Source: UBA6952 sp045562575 | GTDB taxonomy: Bacteria; Chloroflexota; Dehalococcoidia; Lucifugimonadales; UBA6952 | NCBI GenBank assembly: GCA_045562575.1 | Contig: JBJKVQ010000033.1 | Coordinates: 1 to 59,400 of the forward strand | Length of the DNA stretch: 59,400 bases | Reading direction: 5' to 3' | In this document: positions 35,292 to 44,693 of the stretch, in pieces | How the letters are laid out: the number at the start of each line of letters is the position of its first letter | Numbering within the stretch: the first letter of the stretch is position 1 | Translations under genes and position numbers: made by a program | Notes under the pieces: model-generated | Told to the model about the DNA's origin: nothing | The model's input: only the letters and a program-made list of their open reading frames with translations | The model's database searches: none

Positions 35292-37139
35292 TTAAATATC
35301 GCTATTTTTATCAGTAGATTTATTAAATACATCAGAAAGCATATCATTAACAATAATAGCTTTTTCCTGCAAATGACTCAAATCTTCCGAAGACGTTTCA
35401 TTTGCCACGGAGCTATTGAGCCATAAACTGGCTTCTTCTTTTTTTATTCCTCGTAAGTATCGTTCCTGAAGCTTGAGTACACACTGTTTTACCGCTTTTT
35501 CCCTATTACTGTTAGTCATACTAGGCAAATCTATATTTCTTAAATCTTCTATACGAAACAATACATCCTCGGATAATTGTTTTTTATTTTCCATTATCAT
35601 TTCTTGAGAACCATCATATTTTACTAAAACATCAAAAACTTGCCTATTTTCCCATATACTAAACCAGGATTCATCAACATTTACAGCTAGAGGGAATAGA
35701 TAGGGCCACTTAATAACCATTGACAATGTATGTTCTTCAAGTAAATTCGAATTGTCAGTTTTTTCTATTGTACCATAATTTGTTCTGCGGTTAAAACTTA
35801 CCACATTCTTTGTACTGTTTTTCTTATTTGCTGAAATAACGGCACTTTTTACTACATTTATTTCAACATTTAATGTAGTTGCAAATAGAGAATAATAATT
35901 TTCTCTATCGTAGTCATTATCTATACTTAAAATTAATGGAGCTATATTCTCTGTAGCTAATTGTTTACCTTCATTGGATAATATATTCCATCTACGCGGT
36001 GCATTCTCTATTAGATAGGCCAATAGTGGTTTGGAATTATTGATATGATTTTCCCAAGAATTTTTATCTGTGCGAATGATCTCATCGGGATCTTTGCCAG
36101 AATTAAATTGTGCGATTCTTAAATCAATTTTATTTGTTGTTTTATATAATGAAATATTATTTTTTTTACCAACAAAAACTCTTTCAAAAGCTTTCCAGCT
36201 ATTTTCAATACTTCTAAATGTAGCTTCACTACCTGCTATGTCAGCATCTAATGCCAGAACACATTGCTTAGTGAGTACCGAAATATAACGAACTTGTGAT
36301 TCAGTCAGCGCTGTTCCCATACAAGCTACTACATTATCATAACCATATTGATGGGCAGTTAAGGCATCCATATATCCTTCAACTAAAACAACTTTTCCTG
36401 AATTAGATATTCCTTCCTTAGCCAAATTTATTCCATAAAGAGAACTTGATTTATCAAAAATTTTAGTTTTCGAAGAATTTATATACTTTGGACCATTATC
36501 GTTCAAGGTACGCCCACCAAAACCTAAAACTTTACTACCAGCATCTATAATTGGAAATACTAGCCTGCTAGCAAAAATATCTTTTGGTATTCCGTCCTGA
36601 CTAATATATACAAGTCCAGATTCGGAAATTTGCTTATTGGTAAATCCTAAATTTTCTAAATACCTAGGTAATTGACGATTATCGTTAGGACTTAAACCCA
36701 ACCCAAACTTTGTAATTGTGCTTTCATCAACACCTCGGTTATTAATCATATAATTTCGAGCTGCTAGTCCATTATCAGACAATAAATAACTATGAAAGAA
36801 GTTATATGCAGATTCATTAATGTTGTATAACTCAATATTTTCATTATCATTATTATATCGGGGTACCTCAATACCTATCGAATCAGCTAATAATTTAATA
36901 GCTGATTGAAAATCAATTTTTTCAATCTTCATGACAAAACTGATAACATCCCCACCTTCAACACATGCACCAAAGCACCGCCAACTTTGTGTTTCAGGAA
37001 AAATTACAAATGAAGGGGTTCTTTCTTCATGAAAAGGACAATTAGATTTAAATGTTCTACCTGCCGATTTCAAATCAGGTAAATATCTCGAAGCAACTTC
37101 GATAATATCTAATGAATCTTTTAACGTTTTCGAAAACAT
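35292..37139 (-). CDS. dnaG: DNA primase
   Basis: DnaG lays RNA primers for replication. The N-terminal CHC2-type zinc finger is C34-x2-H37-x17-C55-x3-C59 (CPFHEERTPSF, then CFGACVEGGD). The spacing between the last two cysteines is three, not the usual two. The catalytic core follows with GFGGRTL and the Toprim motif LVEGYMDALTAHQYG. The C-terminal helicase-interaction region (about 430-615) is poorly conserved. At 615 residues it is of normal length. The ATG at 37139 lacks a strong ribosome site. It leads the dnaG-rpoD-small-membrane-protein operon and is divergent from ppdK. Confidence 0.95.
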   Translation of the reverse strand: MFSKTLKDSLDIIEVASRYLPDLKSAGRTFKSNCPFHEERTPSFVIFPETQSWRCFGACVEGGDVISFVMKIEKIDFQSAIKLLADSIGIEVPRYNNDNENIELYNINESAYNFFHSYLLSDNGLAARNYMINNRGVDESTITKFGLGLSPNDNRQLPRYLENLGFTNKQISESGLVYISQDGIPKDIFASRLVFPIIDAGSKVLGFGGRTLNDNGPKYINSSKTKIFDKSSSLYGINLAKEGISNSGKVVLVEGYMDALTAHQYGYDNVVACMGTALTESQVRYISVLTKQCVLALDADIAGSEATFRSIENSWKAFERVFVGKKNNISLYKTTNKIDLRIAQFNSGKDPDEIIRTDKNSWENHINNSKPLLAYLIENAPRRWNILSNEGKQLATENIAPLILSIDNDYDRENYYSLFATTLNVEINVVKSAVISANKKNSTKNVVSFNRRTNYGTIEKTDNSNLLEEHTLSMVIKWPYLFPLAVNVDESWFSIWENRQVFDVLVKYDGSQEMIMENKKQLSEDVLFRIEDLRNIDLPSMTNSNREKAVKQCVLKLQERYLRGIKKEEASLWLNSSVANETSSEDLSHLQEKAIIVNDMLSDVFNKSTDKNSDI

Positions 37140-37276
37140 TCTATTATTTTAACGAATTATCCATACAAATCTAATAGATATTTAAAGGCAAAAAATCTAA
37201 TTTTCATCGTTTATTAAATACTCGGAAAGTTTTACTATTTATAGCGAGCTAATACTAGAATAAATGCAATTTAAAA

Positions 37277-37285
37277 TGCTATAAT
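37277..37285 (+). promoter_or_regulatory. Extended -10 promoter for ppdK
   Basis: TG-C-TATAAT (37277-37285) is a perfect extended -10 element, with no good -35 box at 16-18 bases. It lies 30 bases before the ppdK start codon. Confidence 0.65.
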
Positions 37286-37315
37286 GTGTGGCAGTTCACA
37301 TGGGAAGGGTAGATT

Positions 37316-40027
37316 ATGTCGCAAAAAACCGATAGCGTAACAAAATGGGTGTACGCTTTTGACGAAAAAACGGAGAACATGAACTCATTACTTGGAGGAA
37401 AAGGTGCGGGTCTTGCAGAAATGACTCACATTGGTTTACCAGTACCCCCTGGATTTACGATAATAACTAAAGCATGTAAAGAATTTATCGATAATAACAA
37501 TCAAATTCCAGATTTTATATGGGAAGAAATACTTCTGTGCATAAAGAAACTCGAATTACTTACCAATAAAATATATGGAGATGCGAATAATCCTCTTCTT
37601 GTTTCAGTAAGATCAGGATCTGTAGTTTCTATGCCAGGTATGATGGATACAGTACTTAACCTTGGTCTGAATGATCAAACTGTTTTAGGTCTGTCAGAAT
37701 CTTCCGGCGGGAAAAAATTTGCTTACGATTCATATAGAAGATTTATTCAAATGTATAGCAAAGTAGTATTAGAAATATCTTCTGATAAATTTGAATCTAT
37801 ATTAGATGAAATAAAAATAAAAAATAACTACCAGAGTGATAGTCAATTAGAGCTTGATGATATTCAAAAAATAGTTAAACAATTTAAAAAAATAGTATTA
37901 TTAGAAACTGGTTCAGATTTTCCTCAAGACCCTTACAATCAGTTAAAGCTAGCAGTTGAAGCTGTTTTCTTAAGTTGGTTTAGTGACAGAGCTGATCAAT
38001 ACAGAAAAATTAATGAGATAAGTAACACTTTAGGTACAGCTGTAAATATAGTTGCAATGGTATTTGGAAATAGAGACCAAAATAGTGGTACTGGTGTTGC
38101 ATTTACTAGAAACCCTTCTACTGGTGCTAAAGAATTATTTGGCGAATACCTAAATGTAGCACAAGGCGAAGATGTCGTTGCAGGAATTAGAACACCAAAA
38201 TCTATTAGTAGTCTAGAAAACAGCAATCAAGAACTTTATGGTGAATTAGTAAATATCAGCAAAATTCTAGAAAGTCATTACAAAGATGCACAAGATATGG
38301 AATTTACTGTTGAAAGTAACAAATTATATATGCTTCAAACCAGATCAGCCAAAAGGTCTGCTTTGGCATCTGTGAAAATATCTGTAGATATGGTATCTGA
38401 AGGACTCATATCAAAAGAAGAATCACTAAATCTTATTGATCCTATAAGAATAAATGAACTTATGCTTCCAAAGTTTTCTGATGCTGAAGAAGATTTATCT
38501 CTTAAATGTCAGGCCTATATTGACTCCGGATTAAATGCTTCTCCTGGAGCTGCAGTAGGTAAAATTGTTTTTGATCCTAGTGAAGCAGTAGAATTAAAAA
38601 ATCTTGGAGAAAAAGTAATTTTAGTAAGAGACGAAACAAGTCCTGATGACATACACGGAATGCATGCTTCTACTGGTGTATTAACTGCAAAGGGGGGGGC
38701 TACGAGTCATGCTGCTGTAGTTGCTAGAGGAATGGGAAAGCCTTGTATAACAGGTTGTGATACTCTGCATATCGATCAACAAAATAAACGTTGCACCATC
38801 GGAAATAAAACCTTTCAACTTTACGATATTATTAGTATTGATGGATCATCTGGCGAAATTTTCACAGGATCTATAAAAACTATAATACCTTCTCCTAGTG
38901 ATACGGAAGAATTATCCACAATTTTAGAATGGGCCGATTCTACAAGAAAATTAGGAATATGGGCTAATGCTGATACCCCAGAAGATGCTAGTAAGGCAAT
39001 AGAATTAGGTGCCGAAGGAATAGGTTTATGTAGAACAGAACATATGTTTTTTGGGGAAGAAAGACTCCCATGGGTGCAGCAGTTAATTATGTCTACATCT
39101 TCTATAAATTCCAATGGAAATAACAACAACAAATATCAGGAATCTATTGCAAAGATGCTAGAATTTCAAATTGAAGACTTCTACGAAATACTAAAAGTGA
39201 TGGATAATAAACCTGTTGTTATAAGATTAATAGATCCACCATTACACGAATTTCTACCTTCCTATGAAAAACTCACAGATCAAATTTATCAAGAAAAAAT
39301 AAATAATAACCAAAGCGAATTATTAGATGAACTAGAGGATGTTCTTGCAATTGTAAAAGATATCAAGGAATCTAACCCTATGTTAGGTTTGAGAGGATGT
39401 CGCTTAGGAATACTCTATCCAGATATAGTTGCAATGCAAACAAAAGCTATCCTTACAGCAGCTTGTACATTAATCCAAGAAGGAAACAACCCAATCCCTG
39501 AAATAATGATACCTTTGGTTGGAGATTATCGAGAATTAATTGTACTAAAAGAATTATTACTAGATGAGGCTACTAAAATTGAAGATGAATTCAGACTAAA
39601 ACCTTCATTCAAAATAGGGACAATGATTGAGCTCCCGAGAGCTGCTATTACTGCTGATGATATTGCAAAACATGCTCAGTTTTTTAGTTTTGGAACAAAT
39701 GATTTAACTCAAACTACCTATGGATTTAGTAGAGATGATGCTGAATCAAAATTCCTAAATGAATACCAAGAAAAAGGAATCCTAACAACTAACCCTTTTA
39801 AAACCCTTGATGAAAAAGGTGTAGGACAATTAATGAAAATCGCAATTGAAAAAGGCAGGCTCTCTAATTCAGATCTCGAGCTTGGTATTTGTGGTGAACA
39901 TGGAGGAGATCCAAAAAGTATCTTTATTTGCCATAATTTGGGTCTTAATTATGTTAGTGCATCACCATATAGGGTCCCAGTTGCCAGGCTTGCTGCGGCA
40001 CAAGCTACAATTAATTCTAAAAACTAG
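37316..40027 (+). CDS. ppdK: Pyruvate, phosphate dikinase
   Basis: PPDK interconverts pyruvate, ATP and phosphate with phosphoenolpyruvate, AMP and diphosphate, and can work in glycolysis or gluconeogenesis. The ATP-grasp N-domain starts WVYAFDEKT and LLGGKGAGLAEMT. The swivelling phosphohistidine domain has GGATSHAAVVARGMG with His465. The C-terminal PEP domain has GLCRTEHMFF and the catalytic Cys859 in GICGEHGGDP. The 903-residue length is normal. GGAAGGG precedes ATG 37316. An eight-G run (38692-38699) codes in frame for Lys-Gly-Gly. A small membrane gene follows after 14 bases. Confidence 0.97.
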   Translation: MSQKTDSVTKWVYAFDEKTENMNSLLGGKGAGLAEMTHIGLPVPPGFTIITKACKEFIDNNNQIPDFIWEEILLCIKKLELLTNKIYGDANNPLLVSVRSGSVVSMPGMMDTVLNLGLNDQTVLGLSESSGGKKFAYDSYRRFIQMYSKVVLEISSDKFESILDEIKIKNNYQSDSQLELDDIQKIVKQFKKIVLLETGSDFPQDPYNQLKLAVEAVFLSWFSDRADQYRKINEISNTLGTAVNIVAMVFGNRDQNSGTGVAFTRNPSTGAKELFGEYLNVAQGEDVVAGIRTPKSISSLENSNQELYGELVNISKILESHYKDAQDMEFTVESNKLYMLQTRSAKRSALASVKISVDMVSEGLISKEESLNLIDPIRINELMLPKFSDAEEDLSLKCQAYIDSGLNASPGAAVGKIVFDPSEAVELKNLGEKVILVRDETSPDDIHGMHASTGVLTAKGGATSHAAVVARGMGKPCITGCDTLHIDQQNKRCTIGNKTFQLYDIISIDGSSGEIFTGSIKTIIPSPSDTEELSTILEWADSTRKLGIWANADTPEDASKAIELGAEGIGLCRTEHMFFGEERLPWVQQLIMSTSSINSNGNNNNKYQESIAKMLEFQIEDFYEILKVMDNKPVVIRLIDPPLHEFLPSYEKLTDQIYQEKINNNQSELLDELEDVLAIVKDIKESNPMLGLRGCRLGILYPDIVAMQTKAILTAACTLIQEGNNPIPEIMIPLVGDYRELIVLKELLLDEATKIEDEFRLKPSFKIGTMIELPRAAITADDIAKHAQFFSFGTNDLTQTTYGFSRDDAESKFLNEYQEKGILTTNPFKTLDEKGVGQLMKIAIEKGRLSNSDLELGICGEHGGDPKSIFICHNLGLNYVSASPYRVPVARLAAAQATINSKN

Positions 40028-40041
40028 TAAAAGGTAATCAT

Positions 40042-40392
40042 ATGGACAAAAAACATGTCCTATATTTTTCCATAATCGGTATACCTATTGGTCTTCTTGA
40101 GGTATGGGGAATCCATTTTATAGTAATAAATATTATATGGATTATATTTACACTTGTATGTGCTTTTTATCTAATAACTCGTCAGAGAAACAACATATTT
40201 ACGGAAGGTTTTGTGATCGGGTTTTTTTCTCGAGGAATTGCAACAATGATCGCGCCAACATTTGCATACTTAATGGATTCTTCTAATACCTATGAACAAT
40301 ATACCAACATTGTTTTAATCCAAAGCACAATTGCTGGACTCCTAGTGGGATTTATTTCTTTTGCTCTTTATCGAATGAAATATTTCCAATAA
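40042..40392 (+). CDS. Hypothetical four-helix membrane protein
   Basis: This 116-residue protein is not recognised. Four hydrophobic segments are visible at about residues 6-23, 25-45, 53-78 and 89-111, with a short basic loop (RQRN) after the second. AAAGGT before ATG 40042 supports the start. It follows ppdK by 14 bases and is probably cotranscribed. Nothing shows a link to pyruvate metabolism, and no cofactor-binding or transport motif is apparent. Confidence 0.75.
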   Translation: MDKKHVLYFSIIGIPIGLLEVWGIHFIVINIIWIIFTLVCAFYLITRQRNNIFTEGFVIGFFSRGIATMIAPTFAYLMDSSNTYEQYTNIVLIQSTIAGLLVGFISFALYRMKYFQ

Positions 40393-40765
40393 TTTGGATG
40401 ATCTTTTGCATGTAAATGTGTATATGATTATGAACTTTTAGCTATAAATAAAAAATAGATATTCCTGACTGTTGCTGATTTATTGCATGATAATACAATA
40501 TCTTTGGTTAACGGATTTTTGTCATTCAAATAAGTTCTAAATTAACTCCTAGGGCTACATAATAGTCAAATTTCCTATATACACATCAACAATTAAATGC
40601 ATTTATTTATATCCTGTTATATAATCACCGACGATAGTTAAATTTTTGAATTATTAAATCTAAACACTTGACAGCTACATACCATTCAGATATAGGATAT
40701 CATTTGTGTTAAAAATACAATAATTTATATATCTAAGGTTTTTAATATAAATGGAGCAATTTTTT
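40393..40765. other. Non-coding gap of about 370 bases
   Basis: This is the longest intergenic stretch in the window. It is very A+T-rich, has no credible open frame or tRNA-like fold that I can recognise, and contains a TATAAT at 40620-40625 and a full promoter at 40668-40696. I cannot exclude a small RNA. Confidence 0.6.
40668..40696 (+). promoter_or_regulatory. Predicted sigma-70 promoter for the ABC operon
   Basis: TTGACA (40668-40673), a 17-base spacer, and TATAGG (40691-40696). It lies 69 bases before the ABC ATPase start. Confidence 0.6.
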
Positions 40766-41737
40766 ATGAGTTCTGAAATTATGGTTCAGGCAAATAATAT
40801 AACAAAATTCTACGGAGAATATCCTGCGATTAGTAATGTGTCATTTACTGCTAAAAAAGGCGAAATTATTGGTTTCTTAGGCCCTAATGGCTCTGGTAAA
40901 ACGACAACTATGCGAATTTTAACAGGTTATATGCCAGCGTCATCTGGAGATGCAACTATCGCTGGGTATGATGTAGCCAATCAATCCCTTGAAGCAAAAC
41001 AACACGTTGGATATCTCCCTGAAAATGCACCTTTATATACTGATATGAAAGTCACTGAGTATCTTACCTTTACAGGGAAAATCCGAGGTATGAGTAAAAC
41101 AGCTATCAGATCAAGACTTGATGAAATTATTGAGATCTGTCGTTTAGAAGAATATAGAAATACGATTATCGGGAAATTATCCAAAGGATTTAGACAAAGA
41201 GTAGGTATAGCCCAAGCAATAATTCATCAACCTGATGTTCTAATATTAGATGAGCCAACAATTGGTATTGATCCTATCCAAGTAGTTGAAACGCGTAGCT
41301 TAATCAAAGAAATTGGTGGGGACTCCACAATTATTTTATCTTCTCATATCTTACCCGAAGTTAGTGCTATATGTGAAAGAGTAATAATAATTAATGACGG
41401 AGAAATAGTTGCTGTTGATTCTCCGGAAAACTTATCAAACAGATTAGAAGCTACCGAAAGAATTCGTATTGAAGCTTTAGGCAAAACCAGTGATATGGTT
41501 TCTGTATTCCGAAGTAACCCTTCTGTTCAAGACGTGAATTTTGAAACTTTAAGTGATGGAAAAATAATATTTGACGTCATAAGTAAAGGTGGTCTAGAAA
41601 TAAGATCAGAATTAGCTAAATCGATTATCGATAATGGGTGGTCCTTATATAATCTCCAAGCAGTAAGTCTAAGTCTAGAAGACATCTTTTTAAGACTTAC
41701 TACAAACGAACAAGAAATCCACGAGGAAACTAAATGA
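40766..41737 (+). CDS. ABC transporter ATP-binding protein (GldA-like)
   Basis: This nucleotide-binding subunit belongs to the ABC-2/GldA-NatA-like group. It shows Walker A GPNGSGKTT, the Q-loop segment VGYLPENAPLYTDM, the signature LSKGFRQRVGIAQA, Walker B VLILDEPTIGIDP and the switch histidine in LSSHILPE. A C-terminal extension of about 90 residues follows. ATG 40766 (323 residues) is preferred to ATG 40751 because GGAG lies nine bases upstream. The permease gene overlaps its end by four bases. With the next three genes it makes a Gld-like set; substrate unknown. Confidence 0.92.
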   Translation: MSSEIMVQANNITKFYGEYPAISNVSFTAKKGEIIGFLGPNGSGKTTTMRILTGYMPASSGDATIAGYDVANQSLEAKQHVGYLPENAPLYTDMKVTEYLTFTGKIRGMSKTAIRSRLDEIIEICRLEEYRNTIIGKLSKGFRQRVGIAQAIIHQPDVLILDEPTIGIDPIQVVETRSLIKEIGGDSTIILSSHILPEVSAICERVIIINDGEIVAVDSPENLSNRLEATERIRIEALGKTSDMVSVFRSNPSVQDVNFETLSDGKIIFDVISKGGLEIRSELAKSIIDNGWSLYNLQAVSLSLEDIFLRLTTNEQEIHEETK

Positions 41738-42453
41738 AAAATATCTCCGCAATAACATATAAAGAATTGTTAATTTATTTTTCATCTCCGATGGCATATA
41801 TTATTGCAGGTGTTTTTTTTACCCTAACAGGTGTGTTCTTTGTTTCAAGTATTGAAGGAGCGTTCGCTGAAGCTTCAGCTCGTGCATTATTTTCTAATGC
41901 CACTTATTTTTTAATGCCACTGATACCTCCTTTGCTAACAATGCGTTTGTTAGCAGAAGAACAAAAATTAGGAACATTAGAACTATTACTTACATCCCCA
42001 ATTAGAGACTATGAAATTGTGGTTGCAAAATTTCTTGCGAGCTTTATTATCCTTCTAGCTATGACACTGTTTACTCTATTCTATATGTTACTTCTTGTTG
42101 TGTACCAAGCCAATCCTGATATAGGTCCGATGATAAGTACATATATTGGATTTATACTTTACGCAATGGTAGCCCTATCAATTGGTCTCCTTGCATCTTC
42201 TTTGGCTACCAATCAAATTGTTGCAGCATCTGTTGGATTTGGAATAATTTTTCTATTTACAATACTTCATAGAATCAATGAAGTAATTGAAGGACCAATT
42301 GCTACAATAATTGAACATCTCTCACTCTTGGCACATTTTGAATCCTTTTCCAGAGGTGTTATGGATACCAAAGATATAGCTTATTTTATAGTTATGACTG
42401 GCGTATTTCTATTCTTAACTATAAGATCACTAGAATCTAGAAGGTGGAGATAA
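41734..42453 (+). CDS. ABC-2 type permease (GldF/NosY-like)
   Basis: This 239-residue permease has about six hydrophobic segments and the ABC-2 core MPLIPPLLTMRLLAEEQKLGTLELLLTSP, followed by the YEIVVAKFLASF segment. That combination is typical of the GldF and NosY group. Its start codon overlaps the ATPase stop as ATGA, indicating translational coupling, and the GldG-like gene starts one base after its stop. It would form the membrane channel of the ABC system encoded at 40766-44680. Confidence 0.9.
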   Translation: MKNISAITYKELLIYFSSPMAYIIAGVFFTLTGVFFVSSIEGAFAEASARALFSNATYFLMPLIPPLLTMRLLAEEQKLGTLELLLTSPIRDYEIVVAKFLASFIILLAMTLFTLFYMLLLVVYQANPDIGPMISTYIGFILYAMVALSIGLLASSLATNQIVAASVGFGIIFLFTILHRINEVIEGPIATIIEHLSLLAHFESFSRGVMDTKDIAYFIVMTGVFLFLTIRSLESRRWR

Positions 42454-42454
42454 T

Positions 42455-44110
42455 ATGGTCCGTGATCAATCAACCACCGAAACAAAACGTTTCTCCAGAT
42501 TACTTCCTTCTAACCGTAAAGGCGTAATAAGTTTTCTTATATCTTTAACGGGTCTGTTAGCTTTATTTATTGGGCTAATTTTTTATGCATTTTTACCAGA
42601 AACTCAAAATACTGCTATTACAACTATTGTGCTAGGAATACTACTAATATTAATCGGTATGTTGATTTCCTATAAGGAAGTATTAGGTTTCATAATCCAG
42701 AAAAAAGGACGTTATAGTATAAATAGTAGCATTATGGTAATGGCATTTATATTAATAGGCGTTTTAATATATGTACTAGCGGCAAGAAACTCCATCAGAA
42801 TAGATACAACTGCAACACGACAGTATTCTCTAGCCAATCAAACAACTGAAATTTTACAAAACTTAACAAATCCGATTACAGCAACTGCTTTTTTTGTGCC
42901 AACAGATACAACTAGTGCAAGCTACAGAATATCCACTGAAAATTTATTGAATGAATTCAAACATCGTTCTACGGAAAACGCAAAATTCTCTTATAAATAT
43001 ATTGATCCTGATTTAGAACCTACACTTGCTAAAAATTTAGGTGTAAGTGAATATCCTTCAATTGTCTTTCAGGGTCAAAATACAGACGGGGTCGATTTGT
43101 CTTATACTTTGACCGCACCATTGTTTGAAGAAAGAGATATTTCTACTGCAATAATGATTGCATCAGGTATCCAACAGAAAAAGATATACATAGTCACAGG
43201 ACATGGTGAAAGAGACACAACGATTATGGACATAAATGATAGATTGGGATTTGGCCTTGCTCGTGAAAGTATGAGAAATGATAATTATGCAGTTCAAACC
43301 CTTTCTATTGCTCAATATGAGGTAATACCAGACGATGCTGCTGCATTAGTTATTCCAGGACCAACTATTGATTTATCTGATATAGAATCAAACTTAATAC
43401 ATCAGTACTTAAAAAGTGGAGGGCGATTATTATTAAGTATAGATCCTGGAACCCCGAGTAGTTATAACAATTTAATAAATAAATGGGGTATTACGATAAT
43501 TGATGGCACAGTTATCGATCTTGGTAGTTCACTAGCAAATCAACCTAAAACTCCTTTAATACAACAAGAACAGTTTGTAACAGTAGATCCTATTAATGTT
43601 ATTACTGATCCATTATCGCAAGTATATTTTCCTGGCACTGCAGCTTTTGATCAAATACTTCCTGCAGACGAAATGCCTGAGTATATAAGAGCAAAACCTA
43701 TATTGGGGACAACGATGTTAAGTTGTTTACAAATCAATGAAGAAATAAATACTTGTAACCAAAATCAATTTACCATTTTAGCTCCTTCAATGGCTGTTGA
43801 AGCATTAAAGCCCATCAATGAAGAATCTGATGAAAATGCAGCACGCCAAACAAAAATTGTTCTTTTTGGTGATACAGACTTTATAAGTAATTATCATTTT
43901 TACAATTTTAATAATAGTGATCTGTATCTAAATTCATTGAATTGGTTAACTGAAGATGTATCTCTAGCATCAGTTAGAGCAAAAGCTTTAACTTACAGAA
44001 GACTTGTTGTTACTGATAGAGAAATTCAACTTATACGTGGACTTAGTTGGTTTGCATTGCCTGGTCTTATGACTCTTCTAGCATTTATGACCTGGTGGCG
44101 AAGGAGATAG
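42455..44110 (+). CDS. GldG-like ABC-transporter accessory protein
   Basis: This 551-residue membrane-anchored protein resembles GldG and the ABC-type uncharacterized transport domain. Three N-terminal hydrophobic segments (about 24-45, 49-70 and 87-110) are followed by the family-typical RIDTTATRQYSLANQT, where the outside domain begins. KIYIVTGHGERDT, then LVIPGPTIDLSD and GGRLLLSIDPG follow, and a final membrane helix lies near the C-terminus ending in WWRRR. A GGTGGAG site precedes ATG 42455. In Bacteroidetes GldFG proteins are tied to gliding, but related sets occur in many non-gliding bacteria, so gliding should not be inferred. Confidence 0.88.
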   Translation: MVRDQSTTETKRFSRLLPSNRKGVISFLISLTGLLALFIGLIFYAFLPETQNTAITTIVLGILLILIGMLISYKEVLGFIIQKKGRYSINSSIMVMAFILIGVLIYVLAARNSIRIDTTATRQYSLANQTTEILQNLTNPITATAFFVPTDTTSASYRISTENLLNEFKHRSTENAKFSYKYIDPDLEPTLAKNLGVSEYPSIVFQGQNTDGVDLSYTLTAPLFEERDISTAIMIASGIQQKKIYIVTGHGERDTTIMDINDRLGFGLARESMRNDNYAVQTLSIAQYEVIPDDAAALVIPGPTIDLSDIESNLIHQYLKSGGRLLLSIDPGTPSSYNNLINKWGITIIDGTVIDLGSSLANQPKTPLIQQEQFVTVDPINVITDPLSQVYFPGTAAFDQILPADEMPEYIRAKPILGTTMLSCLQINEEINTCNQNQFTILAPSMAVEALKPINEESDENAARQTKIVLFGDTDFISNYHFYNFNNSDLYLNSLNWLTEDVSLASVRAKALTYRRLVVTDREIQLIRGLSWFALPGLMTLLAFMTWWRRR

Positions 44111-44119
44111 TTTCCTCCA

Positions 44120-44680
44120 ATGAACTATAGAATATCTTTTATACTCATTGTAATAGCATTAATAATAAGTATTTATGTTGGTTTTTTCGAGTTGAGAAAG
44201 CCTCCAAAAACTGATGATAAAACTATACAAGCTCCTTGGTTTTATGATATTGGATATGATGAATTGTCAGTTTTAGATATAACCTCCAATGATAGTAATG
44301 AATCCTTCACAAAAATAAATGGACAGTGGACCTTCAGTGAAAGTGGAGATAAAGTTGACCTAAACCGATGGAGCGGTATTCCATTACTATTTACTGGACC
44401 AAGAAGCTCTAGATTAATAACCAATGATTTAACAAATCCCGAAGAGTATGGGATTGATGCCCCCTCTGCTGAATATATTATTACTTTAAGAACGGGGATA
44501 TCATTAAAAATTCTTGTCGGGACACAAACTCCTGATCTATCTTCTAATTATGTAAATTTAGAAGGAAAGAATTCATTATTTCTTGTACCTGCTAGTTGGG
44601 TTGTGGCAATTAATGACATGGCTTTAAATCCTCCTTATTATGATCCAAACACTGCAGACGAACCTATAATTGGCCCTTAA
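44120..44680 (+). CDS. DUF4340-like anchored protein
   Basis: The 186-residue product has one N-terminal membrane helix (about 5-24) and a soluble domain with LSVLDITSNDSNESFTKINGQWTF, LIT..LTNPEEYGIDAPSAEYIITL and LVGTQTPDLSSNYVNLEG. This pattern matches DUF4340 domains, which regularly follow GldG-like genes. It starts nine bases after the GldG-like stop and ends in the same operon. It is probably an extracytoplasmic accessory to the ABC system; the biochemical role of the domain is unknown. Confidence 0.83.
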   Translation: MNYRISFILIVIALIISIYVGFFELRKPPKTDDKTIQAPWFYDIGYDELSVLDITSNDSNESFTKINGQWTFSESGDKVDLNRWSGIPLLFTGPRSSRLITNDLTNPEEYGIDAPSAEYIITLRTGISLKILVGTQTPDLSSNYVNLEGKNSLFLVPASWVVAINDMALNPPYYDPNTADEPIIGP

Positions 44681-44693
44681 ATGTGGTGAATCA

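Noticed and set aside
38691..38700. Eight-G run in ppdK as a possible frameshift
   Set aside because: The frame continues through it as Lys-Gly-Gly of the conserved phosphohistidine motif, so the gene is intact.
40766..44680. Interpreting the Gld-like ABC set as gliding machinery
   Set aside because: No other gliding genes are present, and such ABC sets are common in non-gliding bacteria.
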